A DNA stretch of 64,000 nt, taken from positions 62,001 to 126,000 of the forward strand of contig NZ_QUZK01000014.1 in assembly GCF_003410055.1 (NCBI RefSeq). The letters are read 5' to 3'. Shown piece by piece: positions 9,245 to 21,977 of the stretch. A model generated the notes under the pieces. The model made no database searches, was not told the origin of the DNA, and was given only the letters and a program-made list of their open reading frames with translations. The DNA comes from Wenzhouxiangella sediminis (lineage in GTDB: Bacteria; Pseudomonadota; Gammaproteobacteria; Xanthomonadales; Wenzhouxiangellaceae). The position numbers were made by a program, and so were the translations under genes. Each line of letters starts with the position of its first letter. Position 1 is the first letter of the stretch.

Positions 9245-10693
9245 ATGAAGCACCCGAAACCTTCCTCCTGCCGCTTTCACGCGCAATCCCCCACACGGTG
9301 GTTCTGCAACGATTGCAGTCTGCCATTGTGCACATCCTGCAAGCCCTACGCAGAGCAGCTCCCGCTGCAAGTCGACTGCCCCCTCTGCGGCCAGGCCATG
9401 GTCGAACTTCAGCCCGATGCCGAGAACGCCACGAGCTTCCGTGATTCGCTCAAGGCGGGCGCTGCCGTGCCCGGCCTGCTCGTGGCCGCATGTACAGCGT
9501 TGGTGGGGGCGGCCGGGTTTACTTCCATTGCCGGACTCCTGCTTGCGCTGCCCCTGGCCACCCTGCTGCTCGCCATGATGATCACGCTGGCACAGCGTGC
9601 AGGCGAGGGTCGATCGAACGCGCCCACCCTGGCCGAGCTGATCGATATCGACCAGCTCGAGTACAGCCTTCACCTGCTGCCGCTCGGTCTGCCTCACGCC
9701 GGGATCCTCTTGCTCGGCGCCGCCAGCGGATCGGCGGCGCTCCTGTTCACGGCCGCGCTGCTCGTGGCCATTCTGCTTCCACTTTCGCTGATGGCGGCGG
9801 TCAGCCAGGAGACGCCCCGCGCGAGCATCGATCCGCGAGAGCTCACCCGCGTCGCACGCATCACACGGGAACACTATGTTCCGGTCGCCCTGGGCGCCGC
9901 AGGCCTGACGATCCTTGCCGCTTCGACTCTGCATTTCTCGGCGGCCCCGCCTCTTGTGTCCGCAACCGTCGCCTTCATCACCACCTGGTTCGCGCTGGCG
10001 GCGAGCTTCCGCCTGGGCGCGATCCTGAGAACGCACCGCCGCATGCTGGACTATCCTGCCGGCGTGGCGCCCATCGACCGCCCGCGCCGGCCCGATGCCG
10101 CTGTCTACGAGCCGGCCATGATGGCTGCTGATTCGGAATCGCTCCTGCGCGAGAAGCGGACTCACGACGCCCGCCTCCTTCTCGGCCGGGCACTGACGAG
10201 ATTTCCGGACGACGCACGCCTGAACGAGCAGTTCGACCGACTCGTCGCTGAAACGGCGCGCCCCCGCGAGTTTCGAAGCCACCTCGAGCGAAGAATGCAA
10301 CGCCTGTTCAGGAGCGGATCGACGGCGGCGGCCACTGCGCTGTGGCAACGCTACAGCCCGCAGCTGGAAAACTGGGTGCCCCGCGTCAGCGAGACCCGCT
10401 ACCGGCTGGCGCTGGAACTGGACGAAGCAGGCGACCATCAGACGGCATTCCGTCTCCTGATCGGCCTGTCACCGAACGACAGCCGATTTCGCCATGTCGC
10501 CGAGGCCTGGATGGAAGCGGCAAGAATACTCGAGCAGCGCCTCGACGACCCGGCTCGCGCCGCAGAACTGAGAAGGATCGTGCGAGAACGCTACCCGGAG
10601 AAGGCGCGGAAGTGGGACAGGCACTGGCTGCACGACTCCCGAGCCGTCTCGTCCCCGACCGGAACTCGACAGGCACGAGCAGCAAGCGCGTGA
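9245..10693 (+). CDS. Membrane protein with N-terminal B-box-like zinc finger and C-terminal helical repeats
   Basis: Function unknown; 482 residues. The N-terminus holds eight potential zinc ligands: C9 and H12, C21 and C24, C29 and C32, C45 and C48, arranged like a B-box or double zinc ribbon. About five hydrophobic segments follow between residues 75 and 262. The remaining 200 residues are hydrophilic and helical (SESLLREKRTHDARLLLGRA and later repeats), resembling TPR-like pairs. This layout (zinc finger, membrane domain, cytoplasmic helical tail) occurs in uncharacterised xanthomonad-type proteins. The SD used is probably GGAG at 9232, nine bases before ATG; a two-codon frame ATG-GAG-TAG (9230-9238) lies between a stronger upstream SD and this start. 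It is divergent from the lipocalin gene. Confidence 0.85.
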   Translation: MKHPKPSSCRFHAQSPTRWFCNDCSLPLCTSCKPYAEQLPLQVDCPLCGQAMVELQPDAENATSFRDSLKAGAAVPGLLVAACTALVGAAGFTSIAGLLLALPLATLLLAMMITLAQRAGEGRSNAPTLAELIDIDQLEYSLHLLPLGLPHAGILLLGAASGSAALLFTAALLVAILLPLSLMAAVSQETPRASIDPRELTRVARITREHYVPVALGAAGLTILAASTLHFSAAPPLVSATVAFITTWFALAASFRLGAILRTHRRMLDYPAGVAPIDRPRRPDAAVYEPAMMAADSESLLREKRTHDARLLLGRALTRFPDDARLNEQFDRLVAETARPREFRSHLERRMQRLFRSGSTAAATALWQRYSPQLENWVPRVSETRYRLALELDEAGDHQTAFRLLIGLSPNDSRFRHVAEAWMEAARILEQRLDDPARAAELRRIVRERYPEKARKWDRHWLHDSRAVSSPTGTRQARAASA

Positions 10694-10796
10694 GCGGCGG
10701 CGACCGTCGGATCGTCTCGTCGCCGTTCGCAAGTGCGGGGCGCTTGGGGTAATCTTGCGTCTGATCAGCCACTTGCCGCCACCCGGACGAAAACCG

Positions 10797-12647
10797 ATGA
10801 CGCATCCCCGCTCCCCCGTCTTACGCTGGATTCTGGCACTCTGCCTTGTTGCCGCCGCACAGTCCGGCCAGGCCGAACCTCCCGACCCCAAACAGGTCTG
10901 GCGGACGGACGGCGGCCGGATGACGCTGGAGATTCGCGGTGACTTCCTGCCCGACTTCGGTATCGAGGTGGTTCACCGGGGCGAGCCCGTCGCCTCACGC
11001 AAGAGACTGCATTTCACCGTCGAGCAGATCGAGGCCATCAGGATTCACGCGCCGTGGGGCATCTTTCACTCGATCTTCCAGGACAGCGGTCGCCTAACGG
11101 CGAACACGGATCTCGTGCTTCGACGGGGCGAGCGTGAGCTGCGCCTCGATCGCATCCAGATCATCCCCGGCGAGCGCGACGGTCATGCCCTGTTCCTGGC
11201 CATGGACGCCGAGGGCAATCACCTGTTCACCATGTCCCATCTTCACGTCGAACTGGAAACCGAAACGAGCGGGTTTTCGGCGGCCAACGCCGAGGTCGAA
11301 GCCTCGGCCTACCTGGCGGAGCAACTGGACTTGCCGCAGATGGCCGGCATGCCGATCGCGCTGGGGTGGCTCGACCTGGACCTGTCGATCCCCGAAGGGG
11401 CCGAGCTGGCGGGCACACCGCCGGGATGCACCGAACGACCCATATGGCCCCAGGACGGGCAGTTCGAAGCCGACGTCACGCTGATCGGCATGGGCAATGT
11501 GGCCTACCAGGGCATCCAGCCGCGCACTGGCCGGATCAAGACAGCGCCGTCAGCCACCCTGAAGAACGAAAGCCAGGCCGACATCCCCTGGATCGGGCAC
11601 TTCACGCAGCTTGCAAGCTACCCCTATATGCCCGAGGACCAGCATCCATTCCTGGTCTGGAATATCTACAAGATCGCCGACGGACGCATGGAGATGCTCG
11701 CCGCCTCCGGAGCAAAACATGCTTTCTTCACCGTCAACCAGCAGTGCGACCTCAATTGCAATAACAACCATGTCCTCTGGCCGGGCTGCGAGGACACCTA
11801 CTCATCCGGCAACAACGACACCTCCACCTACCAGGGCCCTCGCGACGAGATCGAAGCCAGTGTCGGGCGATGGGAGAACTGCGGCTCTTTCTTCGACCCG
11901 GAATGCACCGGCGGCCAGACCGATTTCTCCGGCCAATGGCTCAATCGCCTCTTGATCGACCCCGACGAGTTCCAGCAGCCTGATACGCAGTACTTCATGG
12001 ACGCCTGGTACGTCATCCAGTACGACACGAACATCTGGAACGGCATGGGCTTCAGGCCGATCGACCCGACACCATCGGGCAGCGGCTGGTTCATGAACCC
12101 GGGCACCTTCAGCCAGGGACCGGTCATTTCGCAGTGGGTAGCCGAAAACAACACCGACCCCATGGCGGATCACGACGTGATCATCATCCCCTCCGAAACG
12201 CCAGCAGCCGACTATCCCGACAACATGCCGCAAGGGCACCTGCGCCTGCTGGTCAAGGTCACCGAGACACAGCCGGGCCGCTATCGCTACAACTATGCCT
12301 TGCAGAACTACGATTTCGATCGAGCGCTGGACGGGTTCAAGATCGCGGTGCCCACGGACGCGGCAATCACGGATATCCACTTCGGGGATGTCGACGACAA
12401 TCCGAACAACGACTGGGTGACGACCGTCGGAAACGGCTTCGTGTCGTTCCGCGCGGTGGAAGGCAATCGTCTCGGCTGGTTCACCTTGTTCAATTTCGAA
12501 ATCGAGATCGATGCCGCGCCGGTGGACAGCCAGGTTCGGCTCGACCTGGGCCAGGACGCCGTACAGCCGGAACTCTCGGTGGAAACGCTCGGCCCGGCCT
12601 CGGGCAGCGAACTGCTTTTCGAAGACCGTTTTATCGACGTTTATTGA
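10797..12647 (+). CDS. Secreted protein of unknown function with C-terminal F-x-D-R-F tail
   Basis: No family recognised. ATG at 10797 gives 616 residues with a typical signal peptide (hydrophobic stretch LRWILALCLVAAAQSGQA); 14 further upstream codons are open but would push the hydrophobic segment inward. Two cysteine-rich stretches (QQCDLNCNNNHVLWPGCED at about 321-339 and ENCGSFFDPECTGG) may form disulfides or bind metal. Aspartate-rich segments such as FGDVDDNPNNDW resemble calcium-binding loops. The protein ends in ELLFEDRFIDVY, a tail shared in pattern with the M14 peptidase at 2-2296. The gene is monocistronic and converges on lysS with a 6-bp gap. Confidence 0.85.
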   Translation: MTHPRSPVLRWILALCLVAAAQSGQAEPPDPKQVWRTDGGRMTLEIRGDFLPDFGIEVVHRGEPVASRKRLHFTVEQIEAIRIHAPWGIFHSIFQDSGRLTANTDLVLRRGERELRLDRIQIIPGERDGHALFLAMDAEGNHLFTMSHLHVELETETSGFSAANAEVEASAYLAEQLDLPQMAGMPIALGWLDLDLSIPEGAELAGTPPGCTERPIWPQDGQFEADVTLIGMGNVAYQGIQPRTGRIKTAPSATLKNESQADIPWIGHFTQLASYPYMPEDQHPFLVWNIYKIADGRMEMLAASGAKHAFFTVNQQCDLNCNNNHVLWPGCEDTYSSGNNDTSTYQGPRDEIEASVGRWENCGSFFDPECTGGQTDFSGQWLNRLLIDPDEFQQPDTQYFMDAWYVIQYDTNIWNGMGFRPIDPTPSGSGWFMNPGTFSQGPVISQWVAENNTDPMADHDVIIIPSETPAADYPDNMPQGHLRLLVKVTETQPGRYRYNYALQNYDFDRALDGFKIAVPTDAAITDIHFGDVDDNPNNDWVTTVGNGFVSFRAVEGNRLGWFTLFNFEIEIDAAPVDSQVRLDLGQDAVQPELSVETLGPASGSELLFEDRFIDVY

Positions 12648-12653
12648 CGGGCT

Positions 12654-14189
12654 TCATTCCGAGCTTTCCGGGCGCAGATACGGGAACAGCAGCACGTCGC
12701 GGATCGAGGCCGAGTCGGTCAGCAGCATCACCAGGCGATCGATGCCGATGCCCTCCCCGGCCGCCGGCGGCATGCCGTATTCCAGCGCACGGATGTAATC
12801 CTGGTCGAAATGCATGGCCTCGGCGTCGCCGGCGTCGCGCGCTTCGACCTGGGCCCGGAAGCGCTCCGCCTGGTCTTCCGGATCGTTGAGCTCCGAAAAA
12901 CCGTTGGCGATTTCGCGGCCAGCGACGATCAGCTCGAACCGGTCGGCGAAATCCGGATCGTCCTCATTGCGGCGCGACAGCGGCGAGACCTCGATCGGAT
13001 ACTGGGTCACGAAGGTGGGTTGCAGGAGACGATGCTCCACGCCTTCCTCGAACAACTCCATGAGAAGACGGCCCCATTCCCAGGAATCATCGACCGTGAT
13101 GTCGTGCGCCCGACACACCTCGCGCAGGCGATCGGCGTTCTTGACGTCGTCGACCGACAGCTCGTCGTAGTGGGCGACCACGGCATCGGCCACGGTCACG
13201 CGCTCGTAGTCGCCGGTGAAATCGATACGCTCGCCCTGGTAATCGACGCGTCCGTCGGCCATGCCGGGCAGCTGGGTAACCAGGCGATGCAGCAGATCCT
13301 GCGTGAGTCGGATGAGGTCGTTGTAGTCGGCGTGCGCCCAATAGAACTCGAGCATGGTGAACTCGGGATTGTGCCGGGTCGAGACGCCCTCGTTACGGAA
13401 ATTGCGATTGATCTCGTAGACCTTCTCGAGCCCGCCGACCAGCAGGCGCTTGAGATGCAGCTCCGGCGCAACGCGCAGGTAAAGATCCAGATCCAGCGCG
13501 TTGTGGTGCGTGACGAAGGGCCGCGCGGTCGCGCCGCCGGGAATGTGATGCATCATGGGCGTTTCCACTTCGAGAAACCCCTGCGCATCGAAGTAGTGCC
13601 GGATGCCCCGGATGATCAGCGAGCGCCGAACGAACGTTTCCCGCACCTCGGGGTTGACGATGAGATCCACATAGCGCTGCCGATAGCGCGTTTCCTGGTC
13701 GGTCAGGCCGTGCCACTTCTCGGGCAGGGGGCGCAGGGACTTGGTCAGCAGCTCGAGACCCGAGGCGTGCAGGCTCAACTCGCCGGTGCGGGTGCGCATG
13801 AGCTTGCCGGTGACGCCCACGATATCGCCGATATCCCACTGCTTGAAGGCCTTGTAGACCCCCTCGGGCAGGTCGTCGCGGCGCAGGTAAAGCTGGAACC
13901 GCGCACCCGATCCGTCCTGGATGTGGACGAAGCTCGCTTTGCCCATCACGCGGCGCGAGACGATGCGGCCGGCCAGGTTGTACTCCTCGTCGCGTTCCTC
14001 CAGGGCGGACTGGTCCCACTCGTCTGCGTCACCGAAACGCTCGAGCAGGGATGCCGCATCGGCGGTCACCCGGAAGTGGTTGGGAAAGGCCTCGCCCTGC
14101 TCGCGCAGGGCGCGCAGCTTCTCGCGGCGCTCGACGATCAGGCGATTCTCGTCGACCTCGGGCGTTACGCCATGTTCCTTGTCAGTCAT
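12654..14189 (-). CDS. lysS: Lysyl-tRNA synthetase, class II
   Basis: Charges tRNA-Lys with lysine in the cytoplasm. At 511 residues it matches bacterial LysS. The N-terminal OB-fold anticodon-binding domain spans about residues 60-160 ([20 protein letters not shown]), and the class II catalytic core follows with motif 1 ([15 protein letters not shown]), motif 2 ([20 protein letters not shown]) and motif 3 ([19 protein letters not shown]). In gammaproteobacteria lysS is commonly found directly after prfB, as here, but in this genome the 163-bp gap holds a repeat island (14218-14347). Confidence 0.98.
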   Translation of the reverse strand: MTDKEHGVTPEVDENRLIVERREKLRALREQGEAFPNHFRVTADAASLLERFGDADEWDQSALEERDEEYNLAGRIVSRRVMGKASFVHIQDGSGARFQLYLRRDDLPEGVYKAFKQWDIGDIVGVTGKLMRTRTGELSLHASGLELLTKSLRPLPEKWHGLTDQETRYRQRYVDLIVNPEVRETFVRRSLIIRGIRHYFDAQGFLEVETPMMHHIPGGATARPFVTHHNALDLDLYLRVAPELHLKRLLVGGLEKVYEINRNFRNEGVSTRHNPEFTMLEFYWAHADYNDLIRLTQDLLHRLVTQLPGMADGRVDYQGERIDFTGDYERVTVADAVVAHYDELSVDDVKNADRLREVCRAHDITVDDSWEWGRLLMELFEEGVEHRLLQPTFVTQYPIEVSPLSRRNEDDPDFADRFELIVAGREIANGFSELNDPEDQAERFRAQVEARDAGDAEAMHFDQDYIRALEYGMPPAAGEGIGIDRLVMLLTDSASIRDVLLFPYLRPESSE

Positions 14190-14217
14190 CTGCTCTCACT
14201 TAAAAAAAATCAATTGT

Positions 14218-14347
14218 CCACAGATAAGCACAGATAAAAATTTAAAACACAAGTTATCCGAATCATGGCGCCGCGAATACTTGCTAGAGCAATATTCTTA
14301 ATCCTATGAGCCCTTCTTCATCTGTGTTCATCTGTGTTCATCTGTGG
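14218..14347. repeat. Intergenic inverted quasi-tandem island 1 (CACAGAT words)
   Basis: Left arm CCACAGATAAGCACAGAT at 14218-14235 faces a right arm at 14317-14347 made of three copies of TTCATCTGTG ending in TCTGTGG, which is the reverse complement of the left arm words. The spacer is about 80 bases and AT-rich. It starts just after the prfB stop (14353) and ends before lysS, so it lies at a gene 3' end like the other islands. Confidence 0.75.
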
Positions 14348-14352
14348 ACCTT

Positions 14353-15451
14353 TTATTCCAGCCCGGCCTGGAGCTGGGCGGCGGCGAATTCGTCGAGGTC
14401 GCCATCGAGCACCTTCTGCGTGTCGCTCCGCTCCACGCCGGTTCGCAGGTCCTTGATTCGCGACTGGTCGAGCACGTAGTTGCGGATCTGGCTGCCCCAG
14501 CCGATGTCGGCCTTTTCTTCCTCGGCGGCCTGCGCCTTTTCGCGCTGCTTCTGCAGTTCCAGCTCGTAGAGCTTGGCGCGGAGCTGCTTCATCGCCTGGT
14601 CCTTGTTCTTGTGCTGCGACCGGTCGGTCTGGCACTGCACCACGATGCCGCTGGGCTCGTGGGTGATGCGCACCGCCGATTCGGTCCGGTTGACGTGCTG
14701 GCCGCCCGCGCCGGACGCCCGGTAGACGTCGACCCGCAGGTCCGAGGGATCGATATCGACCTCGATCGAGTCGTCGATCTCGGGCGAGACGAAAACGCTG
14801 GCGAAAGACGTGTGCCGGCGATTGCCCGAATCGAAAGGCGACTTTCGCACCAGGCGGTGCACGCCGGTCTCGGTGCGACACCAGCCGAAGGCGTGATCGC
14901 CTTCCACCCGGACGGTGGCGCTCTTGATGCCGGCCACATCGCCTTCGGAGACTTCGATCAGCTCGGTCTTCCAGCCGCGGTGCTCGGCCCAGCGCAGGTA
15001 CATCCGCAGCAGCATCTCGGCCCAGTCCTGGGCCTCCGTGCCGCCGGAACCGGCCTGGATGTCGATAAAGCAGGGCTTGTCATCCATCTCCCCGGAAAAC
15101 ATACGCCGGAATTCGAGGTCGGCAACCTGCTTTTCCAGCCGCTGGAGGTCGCCGGCCACGCTCTCTAGCGTCTCCTCGTCGTCCTCCTCCTGGGCCAGTT
15201 CGAGAAGATCGGCGGCGTCGCGCACGCCCTCGATCACCTCGCGCTGCGCCGTCACAGAGCGATCGAGATCGGAACGCTCCTTGCCCAGCTTCTGCGCGTG
15301 CTCCGGATCGTCCCAGACGGAGGGAACTTCGAGTTCGCGCGTGACTTCCTCGAGTTTTTCTACCTTGCCATCGTAGTCAAAGATACCCCCTTAGCGCCCC
15401 GACACGGCGCTCCAGGTCGTCCAGGAGATTCTTGATTGCAGTCAGTTCCAT
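14353..15451 (-). CDS. prfB: Peptide chain release factor 2, expressed by programmed +1 frameshift
   Basis: Recognises UGA and UAA stop codons and releases the nascent peptide. The gene is in two frames. A 24-codon leader starts at ATG 15451 and ends ...R-G-Y-L then an in-frame TGA at 15379-15377. A +1 slip on CTT-TGA continues with GAC into the main frame, giving 365 residues in total, the same as E. coli. The main frame carries the release-factor blocks: the GGQ motif ([17 protein letters not shown]) and the tripeptide anticodon region (SPFDS in [19 protein letters not shown]). The in-frame TGA makes this self-regulating: low RF2 favours the shift. It is upstream of lysS. Taking only the open part (14353-15255) would lose the N-terminal domain. 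Confidence 0.97.
15376..15391 (-). other. prfB: Programmed +1 frameshift site of prfB
   Basis: On the minus strand the site reads AGG-GGG-TAT-CTT-TGA-C. It has an internal Shine-Dalgarno-like AGGGGG at 15391-15386, the slippery CTT at 15382-15380 and the zero-frame stop TGA at 15379-15377. This is the canonical bacterial RF2 arrangement, with the SD spaced three bases from CTT. Confidence 0.97.
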
Positions 15452-15659
15452 GAGGGCTCGTATCCTTTGTTCAGAGTCGTGATGGCAAAACGCATTATTG
15501 TAACGCCGGGCCGCGGCCGACGGCCAGCGCGCCGATGCCGCCGCCGTGATTTGATCACCCCCCGAACCGACCCCCGGCCATCGAGAACGCCGGGCAAAAA
15601 GCGCTGCGAAGGAAGGGACGGTTCGCGGAGAAATCGAGCAAATTACCCTGGCCGCGGAT

Positions 15660-17381
15660 TCAGCCCTCGAGTGAATCGATCAGGTAGCGAATCCGCATCT
15701 GCGGAATCACCCGGCCCTGCCAGCGGTTGATGTCGAGCTCGTAGACCACGCCCATCGGATCGGGCAGTTCGCGGTGGCAGAGGCTGCCCGCGCCGAACGC
15801 GATTGCGTCGAGCACGGGCCCGCCGCCTTCCGGCTCCAGGCGCAGCTTGAGGTGGTGCGAACCCACGACGCGCCGCTCGCAAATCCGAAATCGTCCGTCG
15901 AACAGGGGTTCGGGCCAGGCCTGACCCCAGGGTCCCGCCTCGGCCAGTGCGGTCGCCGTTTCCAGGGAGAGTTCCTCGGCCGACAATGCGCCGTCCGAAT
16001 GGACGATGTCCGGTTCGAAGACCCTTTCGGACAGGGCCTCGTCGAAAGCTTGCCGGAAGGCATCCAGGCGCGCTTCGGGCAAGCTCAGGCCGGCCGCCCT
16101 GGCGTGCCCCCCGAAGCGTTCGATCAGGCCGGGATGCCGCGCGTCGATCTCGACCAGCAGGTCGCGCATGTGCACGCCCGAGGGGCTCCGGCCCGAGCCC
16201 TTGAGCTCGCTGCCGCCCGACTCGGCGGGCGCGAAGGCGATGACCGGGCGTTGCAGGCGCTCGACGAGCCGCCCCGCCACCAGCCCGACAACGCCCTGGT
16301 GCCACTCCGAATCGAAGACGCACAGGCCCTGGAGGTCGCCCTCGATACGCTCGGCCAACTCCTGCGCCTGCGCTTCCGCGGCCTCCTGCATGTCTGCCTG
16401 AAGACTCTGTCGTTCGCGGTTGAGCGCATCCAGGCGAGCAGCCAGTTCCACCGCCTCGGATTCGCTGTCGGCGAGGAGGCAGCGGATGCCCACGCCCATG
16501 TCCTCGAGGCGTCCGGCGGCATTGAGCCTCGGCCCGGCGGCGAAGCCCATGTCCGAGGCGTCGACATGGCGCAGGTTCCGCCCGGCCACTTCGAGCAGCG
16601 CCCGAATGCCCGCCAGGCAGCGCCCTGCCCGTATGCGCAGCAGCCCCTGCTGGACCAGTCGCCGGTTGTTTTCGTCCAGGGGCACCAGGTCGGCCACCGT
16701 ACCCAACGCCACCAGGTCCAGCCACTGGTCCAGGCGCGGTTCGCGACCCGCGCCGAACCGGCCCCGCTCGCGCAGGTGGGAGCGTAGCGCCATGAGCAGG
16801 TAGAACACGACGCCCACGCCCGCCAGCGCCGTCGATCCGAAGCGCTCGCCGGACAGGTTGGGATTGACGATGGCATCGGCCGGCGGAAGGCAGTCCCCGG
16901 GCAGGTGGTGATCGGTGACGATCACGCGCATCCCCGCCTCCCGGGCCATGGCAACGCCTTCGTGGGAACTCACGCCCTGGTCGACGGTAAGCACCAGGTC
17001 GGGCCGGAGGTCGGTGAGCTCGCCGACCAGGGTGGGACCCAGACCATAGCCATGGCGAAAGCGATCGGGGACCCGCCAGTGAACGTCAGCCGCGCCCAGC
17101 GCTTTGAGGCCGCGGACGGCCAGGGCGGTACCCGTCGCACCGTCGGCATCGAAGTCCCCCACAACGACAATGCGCTGGTCCCCCCTTATGGCCTCTTCCA
17201 GGATTTCGCAGGCCGCTTCCAGGCCACCGAGCGTCGGTGGCAGCAGTTTCGCCAGGGAGTAGTCGGGCACGGTCGCCGCACCCCGGGCCGAGAGGACCCG
17301 GCCGACGACCGGATGCACACCGGAAACCGAGGAACCCAGCCCTTCGCGGCGCTTGACATGGACGCGCCGGATCAACGCCAA
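15660..17381 (-). CDS. recJ: Single-stranded-DNA-specific exonuclease RecJ
   Basis: 5'-3' single-strand exonuclease for recombinational, mismatch and base-excision repair. The 573-residue protein is close to E. coli RecJ (577). Metal-binding motifs are in order: VVVGDFDADGATGTALA (motif I), LTVDQGVSSHEG, VTDHHLPGD (DHH motif), GVVFYLLMAL and, in the DHHA1 domain, FGGHARAAGLSL. An OB-like C-terminal domain ends the protein. Its start overlaps by 10 bp the stop of the upstream gene (17372-18295), so the two are translationally linked. It is part of the minus-strand run greA - unknown - recJ. Confidence 0.97.
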   Translation of the reverse strand: MALIRRVHVKRREGLGSSVSGVHPVVGRVLSARGAATVPDYSLAKLLPPTLGGLEAACEILEEAIRGDQRIVVVGDFDADGATGTALAVRGLKALGAADVHWRVPDRFRHGYGLGPTLVGELTDLRPDLVLTVDQGVSSHEGVAMAREAGMRVIVTDHHLPGDCLPPADAIVNPNLSGERFGSTALAGVGVVFYLLMALRSHLRERGRFGAGREPRLDQWLDLVALGTVADLVPLDENNRRLVQQGLLRIRAGRCLAGIRALLEVAGRNLRHVDASDMGFAAGPRLNAAGRLEDMGVGIRCLLADSESEAVELAARLDALNRERQSLQADMQEAAEAQAQELAERIEGDLQGLCVFDSEWHQGVVGLVAGRLVERLQRPVIAFAPAESGGSELKGSGRSPSGVHMRDLLVEIDARHPGLIERFGGHARAAGLSLPEARLDAFRQAFDEALSERVFEPDIVHSDGALSAEELSLETATALAEAGPWGQAWPEPLFDGRFRICERRVVGSHHLKLRLEPEGGGPVLDAIAFGAGSLCHRELPDPMGVVYELDINRWQGRVIPQMRIRYLIDSLEG

Positions 17382-18295
17382 ATCCGCCAGGCGTGCCGGG
17401 GGGCAAAGCGGCGGACCGTCTCCATACCACTCAGCTCCAGCTCGCCGATTCGTCCCAGGCGAAGACGCCGCCAGGCGACGCGCAGAAACTCCTGCAGTCG
17501 CTCAAGGTTGGCTTCGGCCGAGGCTTCAAAGCGCGAAGGCCATTCGACAAGATCGCCCGGCCTCGGCTCGACGCCCTCTTCGAAGGCCCTGCAAGGCAGG
17601 CCGAGCCAGTCGGCCAGCCCGACGAGAACGGGATCCCCGGCGACGATGCGCTGAACCCTGGCAACAGCCTTCTCCGGCTCGGGCAAGCTTCCGCCGCCCC
17701 AGAACCACAGGCTACCGGGGATGGCAGCGGGATCGTCCGCACTCCTGCGATGCTGCTGGAGGAGCACCTGCGTTTCATTGAGCAGACGACGCCAGCGGCG
17801 GGCATCGTCACCCTCGGGCATCGCATGATCCAGGCTGGATCCCGCCAGCGCCCATGGCGGGACGAACAGGCTCTCGGGAGACCTTTCCAGTGCGATGTAG
17901 CCGCGCCCGCTCGCGGTCAACTCCAGCGCCAGCCCCTCTTCTTCGAGCAAGTCCGATATCGCTTCACTCCAGGCCCCGGCGCCGAAGCGCCTTTCGGGCT
18001 GCAGCCACACGGCCGCCAGGTCAGGAACCAGGCCGACGGGATCGGCCCGGAGCCAGACTCCGGCCGCGTCGTCGGGTCGATCGAGGCGCCTTGTCAGCGG
18101 GGCCGCCGGCAAGGGACGGCCAGTGACCAGCTCGGCCTGCGGAGATCGGACATCGAGGTTTCGCGGCTCGCAGGCGCGCAACAGCGCCCCGATCAGCGGG
18201 GGCAGCCGCTCCGCCTCCCGCAGGAGGGACTCCAGTTGCGGGACATGCAGGATCAGCCGTCTGTCAGGACTCGTAGCGGACCTCGACGATCTCAT
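17372..18295 (-). CDS. Conserved protein of unknown function (COG4255-like) between greA and recJ
   Basis: No confident function. A protein of about 300 residues with a central block ([13 protein letters not shown]) and repeated acidic/aromatic segments. Similar proteins in xanthomonads are placed next to recJ and have been linked to a phosphoglycerate-mutase-like fold, but no catalytic residues can be picked out here. The start is uncertain: ATG at 18295 overlaps greA by 32 bp and gives 307 residues, while similarity probably begins near [12 protein letters not shown], after the greA stop, where only CTG codons are available. Overlap with recJ at the other end suggests an operon. Confidence 0.75.
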   Translation of the reverse strand: MRSSRSATSPDRRLILHVPQLESLLREAERLPPLIGALLRACEPRNLDVRSPQAELVTGRPLPAAPLTRRLDRPDDAAGVWLRADPVGLVPDLAAVWLQPERRFGAGAWSEAISDLLEEEGLALELTASGRGYIALERSPESLFVPPWALAGSSLDHAMPEGDDARRWRRLLNETQVLLQQHRRSADDPAAIPGSLWFWGGGSLPEPEKAVARVQRIVAGDPVLVGLADWLGLPCRAFEEGVEPRPGDLVEWPSRFEASAEANLERLQEFLRVAWRRLRLGRIGELELSGMETVRRFAPRHAWRIWR

Positions 18296-18746
18296 AGGTT
18301 CGCTTGCCGTTGGGCGCCTCGAATTCCACCACATCGCCTTCCTGGTGCCCGATCAGGGCCCGCGCCAGGGGGGCGGAAATGGCCAGCCGACCCTGGGAGG
18401 AATCCGACTCGAGGTCGCCCACGATCTGCCAGGTCACTTCCTCGGCATCGTTCTTGTCCTCCATCAGGACCACGGTGGCGCCGAACACGACCTTGCCGCC
18501 TGGATTGAGCGCAGCCACGTCGATGATGCGGGCGTTTCCCAGGGCGGCTTCGAGATCCCGGATCCGGGCCTCGATGAAACCCTGCTGTTCGCGTGCGGCA
18601 TGGTACTCGGCGTTTTCCTTCAGGTCGCCGTGGGCGCGCGCTTCGGCAATGGCCTCGATCACGGCCGGGCGTTCCTTTTTCTTGAGCCGATCGAGTTCGG
18701 CACGCAGGCGCTCGGCGCCCGCCTTGGTCAATGGCGTCTGGCTCAT
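18264..18746 (-). CDS. greA: Transcription elongation factor GreA
   Basis: Binds the RNA polymerase secondary channel and stimulates cleavage of backtracked transcripts. The 160-residue protein has the N-terminal coiled coil ([20 protein letters not shown]...), with the acidic tip residues in the segment [17 protein letters not shown], and the C-terminal FKBP-like domain ending [21 protein letters not shown]. It follows carB by 9 bp, the common carAB-greA arrangement of gammaproteobacteria, so it is probably in the carAB operon. Confidence 0.98.
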   Translation of the reverse strand: MSQTPLTKAGAERLRAELDRLKKKERPAVIEAIAEARAHGDLKENAEYHAAREQQGFIEARIRDLEAALGNARIIDVAALNPGGKVVFGATVVLMEDKNDAEEVTWQIVGDLESDSSQGRLAISAPLARALIGHQEGDVVEFEAPNGKRTYEIVEVRYES

Positions 18747-18755
18747 CTTCGCTCC

Positions 18756-21969
<3,214 letters not shown>

Positions 21970-21977
<8 letters not shown>

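Noticed and set aside
14353-15255. prfB as a gene truncated at its 5' end
   Set aside because: The missing N-terminus is in the upstream +1-shifted leader with a canonical RF2 frameshift site.
15497-15502. TACAAT as a prfB -10 box on the minus strand
   Set aside because: No -35-like sequence at the expected distance; could not be supported.
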